A DNA stretch of 64,000 nt from Coptis chinensis (lineage: Eukaryota; Streptophyta; Magnoliopsida; Ranunculales; Ranunculaceae): contig CM027378.1 in the NCBI GenBank assembly GCA_015680905.1, forward strand, positions 57,933,501-57,997,500, written 5' to 3'. Every line of letters begins with the position of its first letter. The stretch's first letter is position 1. Shown piece after piece: positions 35,902 through 46,845 of this stretch. The position numbers and the translations under genes are program-made. The notes below the pieces were generated by a model. That model did not search any database, had not been told where the DNA came from, and saw nothing but the letters and a program-made list of their open reading frames with translations.

Positions 35902-37999
35902 ATGCCTACTAATGGAGCAAAAACTACAAGATCCCAGGTGAACAAGAATGCAAGAACACAACAACAACAAGAAGAAAATGTAGAAGTTCTAATCAATCAG
36001 GAAGTGATAGATCAACCCACTGTAACAGATCTGCAAGATCAGCCTTCACAGCTCCAAGTGCCACGACAACCCAGATATAGACGTCCACCACCTCAGGCTC
36101 CAGTAATTCACCCTCAAGATCTAGATGCTACAAATGCAAACAAAGTAGATCCTAAAAATATGGTGGCAAACGATGATTACCGTACATTAGAAATGATGCA
36201 TCAAAAGTCTATAAGAGAGAAGGAATGCAACAAAAACTTGCAAAAACAATTGGACCAAGGGAAGTAAGTACAGAGGGCTGACGTCGATGCTGCGCGCATC
36301 TTACACATTGGCAAGAGCCCCCAGATCTGGCGAAAACCGGAGTGTATTCAACCGAATACAAGATAATAACGGCAGATCCCATCTATTGGAACCTATCCCC
36401 GAACATTGTCAAGATTACTCGAGGTCAAGCAGACATTCATCCCATTCAAGAGGGCAACCCAGATCTCGAAATACCAACAACACTAGGCATAGAAATGGTC
36501 ATAACACAAGGCACGAAGAACAACAATACACATTGTTAGGTAATCATCATACCTCCCATAACAGGCCTAGGTCATTGAACGTTGATCGTAGCACGTCAGA
36601 AAGGTGGACAACAGCCACAATAAGAAGCAGTGCTAGACGCCAAGATCATGACCTCAGAGTCGAATTGCATCATGAGCTTAGACATGGTTTGAATGTGGCA
36701 AACCGGTACAGAAGATTTAATGCAAATCAGCCTAGAATGCAACCACACCAAAGGAACTACTCCCCATAACGGCAACCTAGCCTGTTTTATCAACACAGAT
36801 CCCGTAGTCCAAGGCATCAGCAAAATCTAGAAGTAAGAAACAACTGGGGGCGACTACACCATGAGATGCAACATAGTGAAGTCACTCCTCAAGTCGAAAG
36901 TCAAGAGGTCGTAGGAGCAGCATTTACGGAACAACAAATCAGAGACATTACCAAGAAAATAATGACCAATGCGGGTGTGGCTAAAACTCGATGGAAAGAC
37001 CTTGCAGTGAACGAAGATGTCGTTGGGCGATTTTCTCTAATCATACAAAATGCAAAACATCAAGACGGCTTCAAACAATCAGATCTTCCTAAGTTTGATG
37101 AAGCAGGAGGTGACCCGAACGATCATGTCATGGAATTTAAAAGTAGACTAATTCTCTGGCGTGGAGATGACCACCTCTTATGCAAACTTTTTTCGTCGAC
37201 ATTAAAAGGAGAGCTCTCCGTTGGCTCTCTGGCCTACCAGCTCGTTCTATCACATCATTCCAAGAATTAGCAAGTCCGTTCACAGACCGATTCAAGCATA
37301 ATTGGACACGCCCTAAGGATGTCAACATCTTGCTAAATACCAAGCAGCAAAAGGACGAAACTTTAGCAAAGTTCGTAATTCATTTTCGCCAAGTGCAAGC
37401 AGAAGTTAATGATGTCCCTGATGCAATGATCCTTCATGCATTCAAAGAAAGAATACATTTCGATAAAAATGGAATTTACAATTCCCTTGTACGGGACCCC
37501 CCGCAATCCAAGTCCGATTTCTTTACACGAGCACAACAATTCATTAATGTCGAAGAAGATGTTATAGCAAAAGCCTCAAGAGACAAAGATTATTTTCGAA
37601 GTAAAGATTCAAGTGATGGTAAAGCTAAACAGAAGCAAAACACTACGGAAGGACAACAACAAAAATCAGACTACAAAAAGCCGAACATGGTTTGCGAAGA
37701 AATGAAGCTCACTCCATTAAATGCCAAATATGCAGCAATATATGAGAAGATTAAAGGACGTAACTTACTTTTTCCTCTATTGCCCTTACCTGAAAACACA
37801 AAGTCTAGAAGTGACAAAAATCTTTGGTGTCACTTCCATAATGATTTCGGTCATGAAACTGAAGATCGCAAATCCTTTAGGGGAAAGATACAGAGGTTAG
37901 TTGAAAAATGACAGTTAGACGAGTTTTTACTTCTAAAGACTATGAAGCAAAATTTAGCAATGATGGGCTACAATGTCATACTAGCTGGTAACGCCAAAA
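35902..37999 (+). pseudogene. gag of element C (Ty3/gypsy, Tat/Ogre-like)
   Basis: The chosen start at 35902 gives MPTNGAKTTRSQ, like other Tat-type Gag starts. A Gln-rich and basic, Arg/Ser-rich N-terminal region (RSRNTNNTRHRNG) precedes the gag core: DLPKFDEAGGDPNDHVMEFK, then after a frameshift near 37190 ALRWLSGLPARSITSFQEL, DRFKHNW, and LLNTKQQKDETLAKFV. The C terminus has TPLNAKYAAIYEKIKGRNLL and CHFHNDFGHETEDRKSF, the Tat zinc-binding block. Stops at about 36265, 36767 and 37909 break it. It is a different lineage from the Athila-type gag of A, B and E1. Confidence 0.8.
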
Positions 38000-38020
38000 T
38001 TAATGACATTTCACGAATAT

Positions 38021-38209
38021 AAGGGTTTGGTCCAGAAAAGCTTGAATATTAGGGTTTGGTCCTACTTCGGGTTCTTGATTGTAAGTTAACTCAGTTGACT
38101 GTCCAAAATACAAGCATATTGACCACAATCAACTGAGTTAACTTACACTCAAGAACCCAAAGTAGGACCAAACCCTAATATTCAAGCTTTTTTGGACCAA
38201 ACCCTAATA
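38021..38209. repeat. Foldback repeat (MITE-like), about 190 bp with 80-bp arms
   Basis: The left arm starts AAGGGTTTGGTCCAGAAAAG and the right arm ends with its inverted copy. The arms are about 95% complementary, with a roughly 20-bp centre. A second AGGGTTTGGTCC word is inside each arm. No clear TSD. It sits just after the end of element C gag. Confidence 0.85.
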
Positions 38210-38690
38210 AACAAACAATTATTAGGACCCATACCTTAAAACCCCTAATTAAAATACTCTCAATATCATAGAAATAATGAGGAGTAGTCGTGTTCGAACC
38301 ACTCTAGTTGTACGTTACTTGAATGCAAATCTAGATTAGTTAAATGCTTTACTAGTGAGAGTAAAAATAGTATATTTGAGATGGAAACCAGTGTTTTATA
38401 TAATGACAGAAGATATTAGAGAAGGTTAATTCGCCACGCGATTTGATAGACTATTAGTTAGTTATTGAATCGCTTGTGTGATCCCTAGTGAACACCAAGT
38501 CATCTCGGATCAAGGTTTTACTAACTTGAGAGTTTAGCTCCCCCACAAATCTCTTTGGTGGTGGCTCTAAACTCTAGTTCTCCGTTATGACCTCTATCTC
38601 TAGACACTCACAACGAAGAACTTGACGTTCTTTATGCAAAATAATAATAAACTAATAGCTACTCATCCTCAAGTGGCTTCATAAACCCCC
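38210..38690 (-). mobile_element. LTR G, left part (U5 side on the minus strand)
   Basis: The reverse complement matches the second half of D's LTR (about 53211-53790): the block around GCTAAACTCT, the TTTCACTAGGGATCA block and the CGACTACTC end. About 100 bases near the end are missing compared with D, and the outer boundary is unclear. It is cut at CCCCC (38686-38690) by E1 and continues at 51010. Confidence 0.65.
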
Positions 38691-40082
38691 TGATAAGAGC
38701 CCAAAACTGTAGTTTTAACCCCTTAATAATCATACTGTTAGACCAATTATGTGAATAATAAGTAAGAGTTAACACTGATTACGCGTTTTTATGCATTTCA
38801 GGCTTCAAAGTCCATTATGTGCGAGAAATGTACCACTTTAGCGAGATCTGAGGAGCAAAAGTCGTGAGAACTTCGAAAGCCGTATCTTTGGACTCAGACC
38901 TCGGAATTGGGCATACCTTATGTCAAAACGACCGCCTCGGAAAGAGCTTTGCAATGGTCCAAGCCTTGACCCAATCAGAGGAGCAGAAGTGGACGAAAAG
39001 TCTGTGGAAGTCAACTGCAGCTTAAGAGGCCTTTTTGGACTGAAAGAATTGGGTTTTGGGCCTGATTCTCTGGCCCAAACCCTGGCTCCAAGCCCATGCA
39101 CGAATTTTGGATCTGGATGTATAAGAACAAAAGCTTAAGTCTTTGTTAATGGTAGATTAATTAGTAGAGAATTAGGGTTCATAGCTTAGAATAGAAAGTA
39201 GCCATTAAAATAGCTTCTAGATCTAGATTTAATTGTTTTTCTTTAATTAGTTTCAAATCCCTTATTAGATTAAACCTTTGAATCTTGTTCTTCATTTGAT
39301 TAGATCAATAAAGTAGTATTCTTTATCCATTTCGATTTTTGTCAATTCCAATTCTAGATCTAATTTCAATTCATGTCCTTAGTTCAATTTAGTCATTAAA
39401 TTAGATTTCATTATTGTTTAATTAAATAAATTTCAATGCTTTATATTATGTTTAGTTTTAATATAAATGGAAATGATTGGAATGATTCAAGGCTAAACCT
39501 CCATTAGAGGGGGTTGTGAAGCCTTGATGAAAGCTTGAGTCCGATTATCGTAGAGTCGTCGTATTTTCTATTCCACTCTAGAAATGATTAGTTCACCATG
39601 AGAATGGGTTTAATTGTTCACATGCTAGTTATAATTGGTAGAAATGCCATGTATAATTAGGGATTAGGAATAACCAATTGTTCTGAAGCGATTCAATTCG
39701 GATTCTGACGATTAACGATGTCGTTAGTGGATTAAGTTGAGTTATGGTGGAATCAATCCCCTCTAACTCCTTATCATAGAATCAACGTAGCATTCCCTTA
39801 GTATTACGATAACCGACTAGTTGCATCTTGTGGGTAGTTGCATCGTAGTATAATTCCCCCAGTAAAACTCTCATAGACTTAAAAACGACTAGTTAAATTA
39901 GAAAACATCCATGCTAGAGCACTAGGAGTGGAACGAACTTATCTACTCCACTATATCTCAATTGGTTGAGAGTAGAATAAAATTCTTTGATAAACAAGAT
40001 AGCATCAGTAATAAGTTTAGTTTACTTACGTTTTGAATTCATCGTTCATTTCGTAGGTAGACTAATCATTTTACGTTTATCA
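38691..40082 (+). mobile_element. 5' LTR of E1
   Basis: 1,392 bp, TG...CA ends, directly followed by AA and the PBS. Nearly identical to the 3' LTR apart from scattered, mostly indel, differences. Confidence 0.95.
38920..39138 (+). CDS. Small MSKR open frame in the 5' LTR of E1
   Basis: 72 codons starting MSKRPPRKELCNGPSLDPIR. The antisense strand is also open over the same stretch (minus 39101-38838). The 3' LTR copy starts at 49840 and ends at 49962. See the LTR small-ORF finding. Coding status unproven. Confidence 0.3.
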   Translation: MSKRPPRKELCNGPSLDPIRGAEVDEKSVEVNCSLRGLFGLKELGFGPDSLAQTLAPSPCTNFGSGCIRTKA

Positions 40083-40084
40083 AA

Positions 40085-40097
40085 TGGCGCCGCTGCC
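40085..40097 (+). promoter_or_regulatory. Primer-binding site of E1
   Basis: TGGCGCCGCTGCC, one mismatch to the plant tRNA-Asp PBS TGGCGCCGTTGCC, two bases after the LTR. Confidence 0.9.
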
Positions 40098-40562
40098 ATC
40101 TTAGTTGCACTTTATCATTGTTTTCATAATAGAATTAGTAATTTTTAAGTCCCATTTCACCCACCCACCCTTGTTTGATTCATCGTGGTTGCCGTTTCAG
40201 TTTGGGAAAAATTCGCGAGAAAACGATCGAAGGCCAGCGCTTCAAAAGAGAGCGACCAGCGCTATCTTCTTCGAGCTTCGACTTTGCCTTGGCCAGCATA
40301 CGCTTCAAGAAGCGCCCGCGCCTTTCTCACGAAATTCGGGATTTCCACGGTTTGATTTGAACCGAGTTGTCAAGTTTTTCGGTGTTCTATTCTCTTATAT
40401 ACACCGAACACGCGTAAACAAGACGCTATTCATAAGCGAAGCAAGGGCCTTAATCAGGTATTCCTTTCTTCCACACCTCGTGATCTCCTGTTAGAGGTTT
40501 ATACTAGTATATCAGAATTGTTTGGAGTGTTGCATGTGTAGTTAAGCTCGACTTAGTCTTGC
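40098..40562 (+). other. Leader of E1 with GC-rich block
   Basis: At 40215-40340 it holds GGCCAGCGCTTC, GAGCGACCAGCGC (40250-40262), GGCCAGCATACGC and GAAGCGCCCGCGCC. The same words occur upstream of ORF3 in this element. The frame at 40105-40494 spans it but has no gag similarity. Confidence 0.6.
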
Positions 40563-42594
40563 ATGAGATTAAAGATGCAGTCGTCACAAAAAACACGAGC
40601 GTAAATACACAACAACATCAACAATCAAGTCTATCTAGTATACCACACACTACACCTCTAGCTACTATTCCCACACACCACCCGATATAATGGGGAAGAA
40701 AGAGAGACTCCCTCTCGGACTTCTACAAAGCCTTGGCGATAGCCCCAAATCTTGCATCGTTCTAGCAAACCCAAAGGGGATTTGAGAATCCCTCCAAATA
40801 TTTTTAATTTGTTACCCGTTTTTCATGGTTTAGACCATGAAAAACCTTACCGGCTACGTCGTAGGATTGAACAAGTCCTAACAACATTCCACCATCCTAC
40901 GGTTGGTTGAACAAATTAAATTAAAGGGTATTCCCTTTCACCTTAGCCCGATAAAGGCGTCTTGGTTAAGCTGCCCAAGCGCCTAATTAACGTGGACTCG
41001 TGGGCTAAACTTGTTCAATTTGTTTATGGAACATTTTACCCACCCCTAAAGACGGATGAGATGCTTTCTAAGATTCATTTCTTTTCGACAAAATCCTCAT
41101 GAAACATTTTGAGGCTTGGAATCGTTTCACCGATCTGCTTATAGAGTGTCCACATCATAACTTAGCTTAAAGACACGTTAGTTAAATTGCCTTTTCAAAG
41201 GACTTCAACATCACCATAAAGAAGTCCTTGACATAATGAACGGGGGTAGTTTCTTAAACAAAGGAGCGAGGAGGCTTATAAATTTTTAGAGGACCAAACT
41301 AAAGCGTAATAATAATTGGGGGTAGTGGCGATTACTCCGCTCCGCTAGTTCTTCTTCCACGATTAAAAGGCTACCAAGTATGTTTGAGGTTAAATCAGAT
41401 CGAGCTTAAAACTCTAATTGAATCCCTCACAAAAGGTAGATGCCATTTACGTACAACAAAAGCCAATCCCCGTTATGAATGTAAATTCAAATCCATGTAG
41501 TTTCTGTTGGAGTCCACGAGCATCCCGAATCCCATCGTCCCTATAGCCTATGAACAGGCTTGTTCCATTAATAGTGAACCTAACGCCCTTGGAGACAAAA
41601 TCCCAACCGGTTGGAGAAATAACCAAAAGCGTCACACCTCAAGGGTACAATCATCAATATGTTAGGCCAACGCAGAGCTTTTAACCAAGCTCCACTCGAC
41701 AACAAGGGCGAGGGTCGGGTAATTTTAATAATTATAACAACCAAGTGCAACCTCGACAAGGTCAAGCACAAGGTCAAGGTAATTATAATAATTATAATGC
41801 TAATAGAGGTATCGTTAGGTAAATAATAACTATCAAAATCCACCAATAAATAATTCACGGGAAATAGTTCGAATAACACCCGTGACCACTACACCCACGG
41901 CCCGGATCGTCTTGACACCTTTATACAAGTGAGCCAAAACTTTTCCAAACCATGGCTCAATCAACCAACGCCTTCTACAATCCGTAACTAATTTAACCCA
42001 ACGGTTGGCTCAAGATAAAGCCCAAACCAAAGGTGTGTTTCCAGTAACGCAATACCTAATCCTAAAACAACAAACACAGCCTTTGAGGTAATGGATAATA
42101 CTAGTAATGAATATGAAAATGTAGGTGAGATAAATGCAATCACCACTCTCCGTTCTGGCAGAGTGGTTGATAACAAGGTAACTATGCCTATAGTTACCCC
42201 ACCATAACCCTACACCGCTATATTACTAGATCTTGAAATAGAAACTGAAGAGCCTACCAGCGTAGAAGTACCCGGTTACAACACAACCAAAAGAAAAGTA
42301 AAGCTACGGACAACATCCGGGGAGATACCATTGCTAAATATAGAGCCGAAACCACCGTTTCCACAAAAATTAGCCATGTTAACTAAGGATACAAATTATG
42401 AGGAGATTAGGGATGTTTTAAGAATCTAACTATAAACCTTCCCTTCCTCGAAGCTATTAAAAGCTACCACATCATGCTAAGTTTCTTAACGAATTGTGTA
42501 CTACTAGGCGTAAGACCAATATACCAAAAGACCTTTTTTAGCGTAACAATTCCCAACCTTATCTGAACATAATGGAATTGTTAAGTACAAGGAC
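40563..42594 (+). pseudogene. gag of E1 (Athila lineage), many frameshifts
   Basis: Starts MRLKMQSSQK at 40563, the same site as the gag starts in A and D. Capsid-like blocks follow in shifting frames: LLPVFHGLDHEKPYR, TTFHHPTV, a KASWL remnant and SFRQNPHETF (40800-41110), then FLEDQTKA-like sequence. Next come an Asn-rich tract (41700-41840), VVDNKVTMPIVTPP (about 42160) and the linker to protease. Frames change repeatedly, partly by single-base changes that could be sequencing errors. Confidence 0.75.
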
Positions 42595-43180
42595 CACCCG
42601 GTCGATCCCTATCAGACAATGCACCTTAGGAGATTCCTATCTGACGACGCGTTATTAGACACGGGGGCTAGTGTTAACTTACTCCCATTTTATTTGTATA
42701 GACAAATAGGTCTAGACAAGATGCAACCCACTAAAATGACGTTGCAATTAGCTGATCGGTCTATTAAGTATCCTAAGGGTGTAGTCGAAAATGTGTTGGT
42801 AAAAGTTCGGGATTTCTACTATCCAGGCTGATTTTGTAGTCCTCGATCACGAAGTCGCTAACGACTGTCCGATCATTTTAGGCGTCCCCTTCTTGGCAAC
42901 TGCCAATGCGCTCATTAATTGCCGTGATGGTTCAATGTCCATGTCTTTTGGCCATCTTGCTGTTGAAGTCAATGTTTTTAAAACAAGGACGCAGTTACCC
43001 GATTCGTCTATGGATGGAGAGGTTAGCATGATCGAGCTTTGCTCGAGATTATTTCAACAACACGCGTTCCACGATAGTCATATGCCCAAAATTCTTTCCT
43101 TTGGAAAGTCGGACTCCAACATTTTCATTCCTACACTAGTCGATACACATGTTATTGATGAGGGCCGGGATAGATGACTT
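42595..43180 (+). pseudogene. Aspartic protease of E1
   Basis: The frame from 42619 has ALLDTGASVNLLPF (active site DTG), YLYRQIGLDKMQPTKMTLQL and YPKGVVENVLVKV up to a stop at 42829. The rest continues in another frame: the ILG-PFLATANALINC block at 42875-42930, then RDGSMSMSFGHLAVEVNVFK to 43177. One frameshift near 42830 and one near 42885 split it. Expected to process Gag. It is the last enzyme domain of the element. Confidence 0.85.
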
Positions 43181-43906
43181 TCTCAAAGATGTAGAGGACT
43201 ACCATAGTAATGTGGATATGACCAATCTAGATGGGGAATTGATGAGTTTCTTCGAAAGTAGGTGACAATTCACCCTATCAAGAACTAACTTGCACAACAA
43301 CCACCTCGATGCCCCTCCTTCCACCCTTTCAAAGGAACCCGAAGTTTGCACTTTCGATCCTCGTTGTTTCTTACGGCTCTATAATTTTTAAATCCTCCTA
43401 GCAAACGAGATACTTGGAAGGACAAACTTTGTGACACCTTCATTTTCAGAATTGAGAGAGTCCGGTCCACACACACAATGAATGAGTTCGGTGCTAAACC
43501 AACAACCTCATTCAGGTACAGGGCTGCCTTTCTAAAACTTATCCATATCCACCATATCCTTCACAACCATTCACTTTTCCACACTTATTTACTAGTACAC
43601 CCACTCATTCAAAAATGAAAAGAAGGTGCATGATAGGTTACACAATAAGGTTATCCGACTTCGTTTGGATTCCACTAGGCCGTGGTCGTAGGAAATCGTG
43701 GTGCTTCATTGTGTTTGGATATGTCTTTACGTGATATTTATTTATGGAATGATCCACAACTATTTAGGTTGTTGATATATGATCAACTGCATGTTCATAC
43801 ATATGTTTTAGATCTGATCTTGAGTATCGACTATAAGCGACTCAAATTTCTGTGTTGGTGCATTCCCTTTCATTCCAATATATTGGTGAGTGCACCATTA
43901 AGGTAA
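43181..43906 (+). pseudogene. Conserved tail of gag-protease polyprotein, E1
   Basis: Contains LPPFQRNPKFAL at about 43318-43354, a variable stretch, and a frame 43682-43906 with YLWNDPQLFRLLIY at 43739-43780. This is the same pair of motifs as in elements A and D. Function unknown. Confidence 0.55.
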
Positions 43907-44876
43907 CCGGCCCCCTCCTATGGAGTGTGTGGTAAGTACGGATCCTAAGTCCACGGTTCACATAGTTCACGTTTTCCACTCTTGCATGTTTTTCGGATTT
44001 TTGAGTCATGTTTCTCTATGGTGTGAATTATGTCTTTATTGCTTATTGTTTTTCCTTCTAAAACTAAAATAAAAAAATAAAAAATATAAAATAAACATAG
44101 TAATCTAGGAAGTCTCGAATCGACTTTAAAAGACCCATTCGCTAAAAACAAATTTTCTAAAATTCTTGTAAAAATTTGTTTGGGGTGGGGTGTTAAATGT
44201 TTCGTACTAAATGTTTTATGTCCCACTAGAGTTGCTTAGGCCGTTTTATTGTATTACGATTCGGATTGACATGATCTATTAATTTAGAGTTCATTCGTCG
44301 CGATAACTTACGTCATGCACGCGCTTCGAGGCGTTTTCCACTATCTCATATGTCATCCGAAGTCGGAATAGAGTGTTTTATGGATCATTGGATAGGAAAT
44401 TCTCTCCTGATCATTTCCATATCTCATCATCGCAAATATCGGACCGTAACGAAGCGGGAATTTTGATTTGAAATTAGCGAAAAAATCAAAAAAAATCGAA
44501 AATTTTGATTTTGGGCTTGGGCCCAACTTCGCCCACCCGCCCATGGAGAGCGGCCAAGGCTCTTACCTTTTCAGCTACAGTTCAGTTCATGGCGTTCTTC
44601 ATCTTCCACCGCCATTAACAACCTCCAAACCTAGAAAAGCAAAAAAATAAAAAGAAACTAAAAACCCACGCCAAAAAAGCAAATCCAAACCCCATTTTGT
44701 TTGCAAACACCAATCAAAACAAACTCCACCAATTTAAAACTCGAAAACCACCGAAAAATCAAACCAATTGGTGCTGCCGCTACCACTCCACCACCTCCAT
44801 CGTTCTTCAAAGTCGGTCAAGTAAAACCACCACCACCACATCTTATTTAAACCCCAATTCTTATTCCAAACACTAG
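43907..44876 (+). other. E1 spacer between tail and ORF2
   Basis: No gene. It includes an inverted repeat AAACAAATTTT (44146-44156) / AAAATTTGTTT (44171-44181) directly followed by GGGGTGGGG (44182-44190). A Pro/His-rich, CA-rich stretch at 44600-44870 precedes ORF2. Confidence 0.6.
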
Positions 44877-45700
44877 ATGGCTCAACGAATTATTCCGAGC
44901 AAGTGTTCGCCGACCATTTCGCGCCGTTTTACGGTGATGAAATGGCTAGTAGAGACTGGAGTAGTCTGTGGTACTCGACCGAGGACTTCTATCACGAAGA
45001 CTTGGTCAGACGGTTCTATAACACCAGGGAGTTGGAGGGGAGTAAGATTTTTGTGTTGGTGAGGAAGAAGAGGAGGGAGTTGACTACGGGACTGTTGGCT
45101 GAGATTCTAGGCATTCCGCCTAGAATCAATCTGGATGCCGTTTTACAGGATCCCCAGTTTGACGGGGTCGAGCCTTTGATGGGCGTTACTGTCATCAATG
45201 GGAGCTACAATCCAAACTCCCATTGTGGTGCGCCGGGCATCCCTGAGGACCAACCAACTGGCTACAGCCCAGTGGATTGGTCGGAATGTCCTAGGCAAGG
45301 ACAAGGTCAGTGACATCGGTCTGACCTGCCTCCACGTCCTATGGATACTCCAGGAGCGGAAGTACGATTTCTGTATCCTGGAGTTTTTGCTGAACATGAT
45401 CAGGAGGTTCGGACGGTCGTTGGCACCTCTTCCTGTGCTTATCACTAAGATCATGTTGAAGATGAAGGCAACTCCGGCTTCTGGGAGGATTTACATTACC
45501 CTGCACGGGAACCCGCGTATCTATAGGAGTGTGTCCAACAAGTCTGGAAATTGCCCGAGGATAGGGAACAGGCTGAGGAGGAGGAGCAGAGGGTAGATGA
45601 GGATGAGTCGGAGGAGGAGGATGAGGAGGATGGCACCGCTTTGATACGGATGCCTTCCGAGGTGTTGGTCCGATCTTTGGCGCATGGCTATGCTTCATAG
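44877..45700 (+). pseudogene. Accessory ORF2 of E1, three frameshifts
   Basis: The start ATG at 44877 opens MAQRIIP. One missing base near 44896 shifts to EQVFADHFAPF, W..LWYSTEDFYHEDLV, RFYNTRELEG and LTTGLLAEILGIPPRIN. Near 45225 the frame shifts again to RASLRTNQLATAQW, LTCLHVLWIL and APLPVLITKIM. A third frame gives an acidic tail (EEEEQ, DESEEEDEEDG) ending LAHGYAS at 45700. The homologue is in element B (30418-29340). Similarity to ORF3 (PEQ.F, W, FYN, LLA..LG.P) suggests duplication within the element followed by divergence. Family resembles the plant Transposase_32-like domain; role unknown. Confidence 0.65.
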
Positions 45701-46564
45701 GGGCATCGTTCACTCAACACTCTCTCTGGACCTCCGGACTCGACAGGCGACCATTCACCACAACCGAGATCCGCACCCGGAGGGAGAATTAGAGATGGGA
45801 GCAGCGGTGAGATAGAAGCCCAGCCCGGTTTAGAGTGGACATGCTAGCACGCTTCCCACCTCATCACGGACTCTGCCTCGAGGACACAGCTACTAGGCAT
45901 GAGCGTCGGCGAACGGGCGACTGCTTGCTGGACCTTCCGGAGCCCGTGAGCCACCACTGAAGTTCAGCCTCCTCCGCCACGGTGGCGGAGGTGTTTAGGG
46001 AGGATGAGGAGTGATAGTCCTGTTATTTATGTTTTAGTAGTTGTTGTTTTATTTACTTTTGTTGTCTTTATTGTAATGTAATTTTTATTTCAGTAATGTG
46101 AATTTTGTAGTGATACTCCGAATGAAAATTTTAATATAAGGGGTTATTTTCAGTTTGTGTGCTTGTTTCATATTAATCCCACCTTCCAAACTTGTTTGGG
46201 GGTGGTTTGATCATTTCACGCTTTATTTTTTATAAAAAACCCTAGTGTTAGAATTTACTGCGGAGTAAGGTGAAAATATGGCCGTATAGGCATATCTATG
46301 ATTGAGAATCATTGTAGGATGAAATCTAGATTAAATAGGTACATTCAGTCATAAAATCCAAATAAGAGATACTGGGTTTGAATTAGAATCCAGGAGATGA
46401 GTTGTTTCCGTTTTCGAGTTTGGAAATTTTAGGATTTCCGGAAACTGCCGAAATTAGTTTTGGCAACTTTCCGATCCATTCTAGCAACTTTAAACCTATA
46501 TAAACTTGATACAATCTATCCTCACAACTCACACTACACCTAAACTCCATCACTCACCCTTCAC
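45701..46564 (+). other. E1 spacer between ORF2 and GC-rich block
   Basis: The end of the ORF2 transcript region, then AT-rich DNA. A PPT-like AACTTGTTTGGGGGTGGTTTGA is at about 46188-46209. No gene. CTATATAAACTTGA at about 46496 is a TATA-like box about 350 bases before the ORF3 start. Confidence 0.5.
46495..46503 (+). promoter_or_regulatory. Possible TATA box upstream of ORF3
   Basis: CCTATATAAAC lies ahead of the GC-rich leader and ORF3. It could give ORF3 its own transcript. Inferred from sequence only. Confidence 0.3.
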
Positions 46565-46790
46565 ACCCGCGATTCCCACGTTTCGTCTCCATTTTCACAA
46601 AGCGCAACTTCGAGGCCCACGCCCTAGTTTGAAGCTGGCCAGCGCCTCTAAAATTCTGTCGAGAAAATTTTGGTCGAGGCCGCCAAGTCAAGTCGAGCGA
46701 CCAGCTAAGTTTCTTGGAAATCAAAATACAAAAAGCGGCCGCTTAAGTTGAGCGCCAGCGCTACGACTTCTCTGGACCAGAAATTTTCCA
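46565..46790 (+). repeat. GC-rich block upstream of ORF3 (E1)
   Basis: Words GGCCAGCGCC, GAGCGACCAGC (46695-46705), AAGCGGCCGC and GAGCGCCAGCGC. GAGCGACCAGC is shared with the E1 leader and with F upstream of its ORF3. Confidence 0.65.
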
Positions 46791-46845
46791 GTTTTCGAGC
46801 GTAGTTTCCGGATCATTCGTAGCTATTCCAAAGCGTAATTTTGAG

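Noticed and set aside
38838-39101. Antisense LTR frame (MHGLG...) as the real conserved gene
   Set aside because: Open in several LTRs, but it overlaps the sense MSKR frame fully. I cannot tell which, if either, is coding, and list only the sense frame.
43181-44876. Reverse transcriptase between protease and ORF2 in E1
   Set aside because: No YXDD, no palm motifs and no RNase H or integrase zinc finger in any frame I could read.
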